From contig NZ_VFPH01000002.1 in the NCBI RefSeq assembly GCF_006717045.1, positions 744,001 to 808,000 of the forward strand: 64,000 nt of DNA, read 5' to 3'. Below, piece by piece: positions 59,361-64,000 of this stretch (position 1 is its first letter; every line of letters starts with the position of its first letter). Both the position numbers and the translations under genes were made by a program. The notes beneath the pieces are model-generated. The model was not told the origin of the DNA and made no database searches. It saw only the letters and a list, made by a program, of their open reading frames with translations. This stretch comes from Pseudonocardia cypriaca. GTDB lineage: Bacteria; Actinomycetota; Actinomycetes; Mycobacteriales; Pseudonocardiaceae.

Positions 59361-60296
59361 TCAGCGCAGGGCGCGGGGGTGGGAGGTGGCGTAGACCTCG
59401 CGCAGCGTGTCCACCGTTACGTGGGTGTAGACCTGCGTCGTGGTCACCGAGGCGTGGCCGAGCAGCTCCTGCACGACCCGGACGTCCGCCCCGCCGGCGA
59501 GCAGGTGGGTCGCGAAGCAGTGCCGCAGCGTGTGCGGCGAGACCTCGGCGGTGAGCCCGGACACCTCGGCCGCCCCGCGCAGGACGTGCCACGCGCTCTG
59601 CCGCGACAGGCGCCCCCCGCGCGCGTTCAGCAGCAGTGCCGGGCTCCCCCGCCCGCGGGTCGCGAGCGCGGGCCGGGCCCGCACCAGGTATGCGTCGACG
59701 GCCGCGAGCGCAGGCCGCCCGACCGGCACCAGGCGCTGCTTGCCGCCCTTCCCGCGCAGCAGCACGGTGCGGGCGCCGGTGTCGAGGTCGTCGAGGTCGA
59801 GGCCGACGGCCTCCGAGATCCGGGCGCCGGTCGAGTACAGCACCTCAAGGAGGGCGCGGTCGCGCAGCGCGACGGGGCCGTCGCCGATGCAGCCGGCCAG
59901 CAGCTGCTCGACCTGGTCGACCGACAACGCCCGCGGCAACCGCGCCGGCAGCGCGGGAGGCGCGACGTCACGGGCGACGTCGACGGGCACGAGGTCGTCC
60001 CGTACGGCGAACCGGTGCAGCCCGCGCACCGCGGCGAGCGCCCGGGCCGCCGAGGACGCGGCGAGGTTCAGCGGTGGGCTGCGCAGCGCCGGGACGAACG
60101 CCGCGACGTCGGCCTCGTGCACCGCAGCGAGGTCGTCGATGTCGCGGGCGCGCAGGTGGTCGAGGTAGCGGGTGAGGTCGGCGCGGTACGCGGCGAGCGT
60201 GTTGGCCGCGCTCCCCCGCTCCACGGCGAGGTGGTGCAGGAAGGCCTCGACGACGTCCCCCGGCCGCGCACCCACGAACCGATCCTCCCGGACCAT
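59361..60296 (-). CDS. xerD: Tyrosine recombinase XerD
   Basis: A 311-residue site-specific recombinase of the XerC/XerD type that resolves chromosome dimers. The N-terminal SAM-like core-binding domain (residues about 10-95) contains FLHHLAVERGSAANTLAAYRADLTRYL. The catalytic residues are Arg in YSTGARISEAVGLDLDDLD, Lys in LRGKGGKQRLVPVG, HTLRHCFATHLL, GHASVTTTQVYTHV with the last His, and the nucleophile Tyr in that motif. Full length, so not a phage fragment. Its location in the scpAB-parA-xerD neighbourhood is conserved, and supports XerD rather than a mobile integrase. Confidence 0.94.
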   Translation of the reverse strand: MVREDRFVGARPGDVVEAFLHHLAVERGSAANTLAAYRADLTRYLDHLRARDIDDLAAVHEADVAAFVPALRSPPLNLAASSAARALAAVRGLHRFAVRDDLVPVDVARDVAPPALPARLPRALSVDQVEQLLAGCIGDGPVALRDRALLEVLYSTGARISEAVGLDLDDLDTGARTVLLRGKGGKQRLVPVGRPALAAVDAYLVRARPALATRGRGSPALLLNARGGRLSRQSAWHVLRGAAEVSGLTAEVSPHTLRHCFATHLLAGGADVRVVQELLGHASVTTTQVYTHVTVDTLREVYATSHPRALR

Positions 60297-60331
60297 GCAC
60301 CCGAGCGGGTGGCGGCGCGCCGGTCCCGAAC

Positions 60332-60384
60332 GTCAGCAAAGCCACTTTCATGTCACGTGACGTCATGAAAGTGGCTTTGCTGAC
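60332..60384. terminator. Perfect 21-bp inverted repeat between two minus-strand genes
   Basis: Two perfectly complementary 21-base arms (60332-60352 and 60364-60384) flank an 11-base loop that itself holds CACGTG. It begins 36 bases upstream of xerD and ends 7 bases after the stop of the LLM gene, so it most likely ends the LLM transcript. The arms are AT-richer than the surroundings, with AAAG/CTTT runs. Could also be a mobile repeat. Confidence 0.7.
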
Positions 60385-60390
60385 ATCGGG

Positions 60391-61395
60391 TCAGCGCAGC
60401 GCCGGGATCACCTCACGCTCGAACAGCTCGATCCCCGACTGGTCGTACGCCGACTCGTGGAAGTTGAAGATGCCGTAGGTCAGGCCCAGCTCCCGGAACT
60501 TCCCGAGCCTCTCCACGATCTGGGCTGGGGTGCCGACGGTGGGGCTCTCCCCGTTCAGCGTCCACTGCGCGATGGAGTTCTCCGCCTTCTCGGCCCCGAC
60601 GTAGGGCTCCAGGCGGGCCTTGGCCTCCTCGATCCGCTTCTGCACGTCCGCCTCGGTCTCGCCGATGAGGACGTTGAAGTTGGCGGACCGGACGATCTTG
60701 TCGTAGTCGGTGCCGACGGTGTCGCAGTGTCCCTTGAGGATCTCCGACTTGCGGGTGAAGACGTCGGCCGTGCCGATGAAGTTGGTGTACTGCGCGTACT
60801 TCGCCGCGATCTTGAGGGTGACCTGCTCGCCGCCGCCCGCGATCCACAGCGGGATGCCGCCCTCCTGCAGCGGCAGCGGACGCACGATCGCGCCGTCCAC
60901 CTGGTAGTGCTTGCCGTCGAGGGACGCCTTGCCCTCGGTCCAGGCCTGCCGCATGATCTGCACGCCCTCGTCGAGCATCCGCAGCCGCTCCCGGGCGACC
61001 GGGAAGCCGTAGCCGTACGCGCGCCACTCGTGCTCGTACCACCCGGCGCCGATGCCCATCTCGATGCGGCCGCCCGAGACGTGGTCGCAGGTGGCGGCGA
61101 CCTTCGCGAGGTAGACGGGGTTTCGGTAGCTCATGCACGTGCACATCTGGCCGAGCCGGACGCGCTCGGTGACGGCGCCGAGGGCCGACATGAGCGTCCA
61201 GGCCTCGTGCGTGGCCTCGTCGGTGGGGGCGGGGACGGTGTGGAAGTGGTCGTAGACCCAGATCGACTCCCAGGGCCCGACGTCGGCCCGCTGGGCGAGG
61301 GCCTTCATCGTGGGCCATTGGTCCTTGGCGTCGATGCCGACGAGGTCGAGGCGCCAGCCCTGGGGAACGAAGATTCCGAAGCGCATTCCGGTCAC
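60391..61395 (-). CDS. LLM-class F420-dependent oxidoreductase
   Basis: A 334-residue luciferase-like TIM-barrel protein of the actinobacterial F420-dependent type. RFGIFVPQGWRLDLVGI, ESIWVYDHFHTVPAPTDEATHEAWTLMSALGAVTERVRLGQMCTCMSYRNPVYLAKVAAT, GRIEMGIGAGWYEHEWRAYGYGFP and IPLWIAGGGEQVTLKIAAKYAQYTNFIGT are standard family stretches. Substrate unknown. GTG 61395 is used; the ATG at residue 4 is equally possible. Single gene, ending at the large inverted repeat. Confidence 0.92.
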   Translation of the reverse strand: MTGMRFGIFVPQGWRLDLVGIDAKDQWPTMKALAQRADVGPWESIWVYDHFHTVPAPTDEATHEAWTLMSALGAVTERVRLGQMCTCMSYRNPVYLAKVAATCDHVSGGRIEMGIGAGWYEHEWRAYGYGFPVARERLRMLDEGVQIMRQAWTEGKASLDGKHYQVDGAIVRPLPLQEGGIPLWIAGGGEQVTLKIAAKYAQYTNFIGTADVFTRKSEILKGHCDTVGTDYDKIVRSANFNVLIGETEADVQKRIEEAKARLEPYVGAEKAENSIAQWTLNGESPTVGTPAQIVERLGKFRELGLTYGIFNFHESAYDQSGIELFEREVIPALR

Positions 61396-61536
61396 GGACC
61401 CTCAGCGTAGACCACTTGTCTGACGAGTGCGCAGCTGTGCACAGTGCACTGTCGCCCCGATCCGACCGAGCACTCTGCCTCGTGACCACCCTCTGACCAG
61501 CGCCTACGGTTCCGCAAACGGCCCGAGGAGGTCATC

Positions 61537-62874
61537 GTGGCAGCACATGTGGGTGTCGACGACTACGCGCTCACCCGCGTCCCGGCCGCAGCACGCCATT
61601 CCTGGTGGACCGTCGCGGTGCAACGGTTCGGGCAGGTCTCGGCGCTGAGCCAGTTCCTGCTGGGCTCCACGCTCGGGTTCGGGATGGGCTTCTGGGACGC
61701 GTTCCTCGCGTTCACGTTCGGCGCGGTGATCCTCGAGCTGGTCTCGATCGGGGTCGGGATCATCGGCAGCCGCGAGGGCCTGCAGACCTCGTTGCTCACC
61801 CGCTGGACCGGGTTCGGCCACGGCGGCAGCGCCGTGGTCGGGGTCGCGATCGGGATCTCGCTGATCGGGTGGTTCGGCATCCAGTCCGGTGTCTCGGCGC
61901 AAGGACTGGTCAGCCTGATCGGCGTGCTGCCGTTCTGGGCGTGGTCGCTGCTCTTCGGGCTGGCGGTCACGTTCATCGTGCTCTGGGGCTTCGCCTCGAT
62001 GAAATGGGTGGCCTACCTGACGGTGCCGTCGTTCCTCGTGCTGGTCGCGTGGTCGATCGGCAGCGAGCTCTTCGACCACGACTTCGGCACGCTCGTCGCC
62101 TCCGCACCACCCGGGCCGAGCCTCTCCCTGCTGGAAGGCACCACGCTCGTCGCGGGCGGCTTCATCGTCGGCGCCGTGATCACCCCCGACCTGACGCGGT
62201 TCAACCGCAGCGCGGCCGACGTCGTCAAGCAGACGGTCGTCGGGTTCACCGTGGGTGAGTACCTCATCGGGATGTCGGGCGTGCTGCTGGCCCACGCCAT
62301 CCGCTCCGACGACATCATCGCGATCGTGACGTCCTCGGTCGGCTGGGTCGGCACGCTCGTGATCATCCTGGGGACGCTGAAGATCAACGACTGGAACCTC
62401 TACAGCTCCGGGCTCGGCGTCGTGAACTTCGTCGGCACGGTGTTCGGCAAGCACGTCAACCGCGCGATGGTGACCCTGGTCCTCGGCGTGGTCGGCAGCG
62501 TGCTGGCCGCCGGCGGGATCCTCGACAGCTTCATCGGCTTCCTCACCGTGCTCGGCGTGGCCTTCCCGCCGATCGCCGGGATCATGGTGGCCGAGTACTT
62601 CGTGGTGAAGCAGTGGCGGCCGGAGCTGGAGCGCTCCCGCGCCGCGGGCACCGTGCCCGAGACGGCCCCGACCTGGGTCCCCGCCACACTCGTCATCTGG
62701 CTCGGCGCCGCGCTGATCGGCCACTTCGTCAGCTGGGGCCTGCCCAGCATCAACTCGCTCGCCGCCGCGTTCGTGCTCTACGTCGTGGCGGGCAAGCTCG
62801 GCCTGGTCCGCGGTGTCGGGGTCAGCCGCACGATCGACAGCTTCCAGCCCGTGGACCAGAAAGAGAGCGTCTGA
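61537..62874 (+). CDS. NCS1-family cytosine/purine/hydantoin permease
   Basis: A 445-residue membrane protein with about twelve hydrophobic segments, of the CodB/NCS1 nucleobase:cation symporter family. LGSTLGFGMGFWDAFLAFTFGAVILELVSI and the GGSAVVGVAIGISLIGWFGIQSG region match NCS1 helices I and III. FIVGAVITPDLTRFNRSAADVV is the well-known helix VI/loop motif. GTG 61537 has GAGGAGG 7 bases upstream. Directly followed by a hydantoinase A gene without a gap, so the ligand may be a hydantoin, oxoproline or pyrimidine breakdown product. Confidence 0.9.
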   Translation: MAAHVGVDDYALTRVPAAARHSWWTVAVQRFGQVSALSQFLLGSTLGFGMGFWDAFLAFTFGAVILELVSIGVGIIGSREGLQTSLLTRWTGFGHGGSAVVGVAIGISLIGWFGIQSGVSAQGLVSLIGVLPFWAWSLLFGLAVTFIVLWGFASMKWVAYLTVPSFLVLVAWSIGSELFDHDFGTLVASAPPGPSLSLLEGTTLVAGGFIVGAVITPDLTRFNRSAADVVKQTVVGFTVGEYLIGMSGVLLAHAIRSDDIIAIVTSSVGWVGTLVIILGTLKINDWNLYSSGLGVVNFVGTVFGKHVNRAMVTLVLGVVGSVLAAGGILDSFIGFLTVLGVAFPPIAGIMVAEYFVVKQWRPELERSRAAGTVPETAPTWVPATLVIWLGAALIGHFVSWGLPSINSLAAAFVLYVVAGKLGLVRGVGVSRTIDSFQPVDQKESV

Positions 62875-64000
62875 ATGCGGATCGGGATCGACGTCGGGGG
62901 CACCAACACCGACGCGGTGCTCATGGACGGCGACCGGGTGCTCGCCGCGGTCAAGGCGGCCACCACGCCCGACGTCACCTCCGGCATCGTCACCGCGCTG
63001 GACGGGCTGCAGGCCGGGCACCCGTTCCCGCCGGCCGACGTGCAGGCGGTGATGATCGGCACCACGCACTTCATCAACGCGCTGGTGCAAGCGCGTGATC
63101 TCGCCCCGACGGCGGCCCTGCGCCTCGGCCTGCCGGCCACGGCGTCGCTGCCGCCGATGGTCGACTGGCCGGGTCGCCTCGTGGAGGCGATCGCCGGACG
63201 CGCCTACCTCGCGCACGGCGGCCACGAGTTCGACGGCCGCCCGATCTCCGCCCTCGACGAGGACGAGCTGCGCCGCCACGCCGCCGACATGGCCGCGAAC
63301 GGCGTCCGCTCGGTGGCGATCTCGTCGGTGTTCTCCCCCGTCAACACCGAGTTCGAGGTGCGAGCCGCCGAGCTGGTCGCCGAGGTCATCGGCCCGGACG
63401 TCCCGGTCTCCCTCTCGCACGAGATCGGCCGGGTCGGCCTGCTCGAACGCGAGAACGCCACGATCATCAACGCGGCACTGCGCGAGCTGGCCGCCGGCAT
63501 CGTCGACGGGCTCGCCGCCTCCATCGCCGGTCACGGCATCACCGCGCCGCTCTACCTCAGCCAGAACGACGGCACGCTGATGGACGTCGAGTTCGCCCGC
63601 CGGTACCCGGTGGCGACGTTCGCGTCCGGCCCGACCAACTCGATGCGCGGCGCCGCGGTGCTGTCCGGGCTCGGCACCTGCGCCGTCGTGGACGTCGGCG
63701 GCACCACCACCGACGTCGGCGTGCTCACCGGCGGCTTCCCGCGCGAGGCCACGGTCGAGGTCAGCGTGGCCGGCATCCGCACCAACTTCCGCATGCCCGA
63801 CGTGCTGTCCGTCGGTCTCGGCGGCGGCAGCCTGGTCCGGGGTACCGGCACCGACACGACCGTCGGGCCCGACTCGGTCGGCTACCGCCTCACCGAACAG
63901 GCATTGGTGTTCGGGGGCAACGTCCTGACCGCCACCGACGTCGCCGTCGCGACGGGGCGGGTTGAGATCGGCGACCGCTCCCTGGTCGCCGGTCTCGACC
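62875..64000 (+). CDS. hyuA: Hydantoinase/oxoprolinase subunit A, 3' end cut by window
   Basis: The first 375 residues of an ATP-dependent hydantoinase/oxoprolinase family A subunit. MRIGIDVGGTNTDAVLM is the N-terminal phosphate loop, VMIGTTHFINALVQ the second conserved strand, and CAVVDVGGTTTDVGVLTGG the second phosphate loop; VGLGGGSLVRGTG follows. The frame remains open at the right edge. A hyuB partner would be expected beyond the window. It starts one base after the permease stop, so the pair probably takes up and opens a cyclic amide. This ASKHA family is distantly related to the EutA-like protein at 20345-21901 but clearly separate. Confidence 0.92.
   Translation, partial: MRIGIDVGGTNTDAVLMDGDRVLAAVKAATTPDVTSGIVTALDGLQAGHPFPPADVQAVMIGTTHFINALVQARDLAPTAALRLGLPATASLPPMVDWPGRLVEAIAGRAYLAHGGHEFDGRPISALDEDELRRHAADMAANGVRSVAISSVFSPVNTEFEVRAAELVAEVIGPDVPVSLSHEIGRVGLLERENATIINAALRELAAGIVDGLAASIAGHGITAPLYLSQNDGTLMDVEFARRYPVATFASGPTNSMRGAAVLSGLGTCAVVDVGGTTTDVGVLTGGFPREATVEVSVAGIRTNFRMPDVLSVGLGGGSLVRGTGTDTTVGPDSVGYRLTEQALVFGGNVLTATDVAVATGRVEIGDRSLVAGLD

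Noticed and set aside
59361..60296. The tyrosine recombinase as a mobile-element integrase
   Set aside because: Length and motifs fit XerD, and its position close to the scp-par housekeeping block is the conserved chromosomal one.

Overview
This is a 64 kb, very GC-rich stretch of chromosome from an actinomycete. The relatedness of the genes (F420/luciferase-type oxidoreductases, FadR/GntR control, the ParA-ScpA-ScpB-RluB-Cmk-PlsC-Der housekeeping block, an actinobacterial MobF relaxase remnant) suggests Pseudonocardiales, possibly Pseudonocardia. That assignment is an inference; there is no rRNA in the window to confirm it.

Region 1 (about 2.4-29.1 kb) is a large catabolic island and the most interesting part. 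It holds a tripartite tricarboxylate transporter (tctA-tctB-tctC plus a second tctC), an MFS carrier, a three-component Rieske oxygenase (oxygenase 17824-19110, ferredoxin 19162-19485, reductase 8044-9300), two proteins of the 4,5-dihydroxyphthalate decarboxylase family, and a 4-oxalomesaconate hydratase (LigJ type) coupled to a 4-carboxy-4-hydroxy-2-oxoadipate aldolase (LigK/ProA type). These predict oxidation and decarboxylation of an aromatic polycarboxylate (phthalate-like), with the fragments ending as pyruvate and oxaloacetate. The usual LigAB ring-cleavage dioxygenase, PDC lactonase and LigU/GalD isomerase are not in the window. In their place are four related cupin proteins (two of them a split version of a fused one), an alpha/beta hydrolase with a cysteine nucleophile elbow, an RpiB-type isomerase, a PanB-like TIM barrel lacking the PanB catalytic Glu, a 166-residue unknown, a complete EutA-like protein with no ethanolamine ammonia-lyase, and a translationally coupled ThDP enzyme - aldehyde dehydrogenase - ThDP enzyme operon. 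Seven promoter gaps in this region share one operator-like dyad (TGG-N12-ACC; best copy TGGTCT-N7-AGACCA), and a single FadR-type GntR regulator sits in the middle at 19621-20391. The sites tie six operons and a monocistronic ferredoxin, about 22 genes, into one likely regulon.

Region 2 (29.1-40.5 kb) is mixed accessory metabolism: a kinase gene remnant, a MarR regulator, a zinc alcohol dehydrogenase, a YceI protein, an isochorismatase-family hydrolase, a two-domain monooxygenase-like/alpha-beta hydrolase fusion, a four-gene LLM flavin oxidoreductase - TDT carrier - quinone reductase (with its nucleotide-binding segment deleted) - LtrA operon, and a BBE-type flavin oxidase followed by a TetR regulator.

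Region 3 (40.5-49.4 kb) looks like the decayed remains of a mobile element beside tRNA-Pro(GGG): a desaturase, a lipid kinase, an alpha/beta hydrolase, a frameshifted SDR, and a MobF/TraA relaxase-helicase pseudogene with a truncated 5' end, a frameshift and an in-frame stop.

Region 4 (49.6-64 kb) is mostly core genome: a two-component system, der, plsC, cmk, aroH, rluB, scpB, scpA, parA, a DeoR regulator, xerD, an LLM oxidoreductase, then an NCS1 permease followed by a hydantoinase A subunit that runs off the right edge. The left edge of the window cuts an aromatic hydroxylase.
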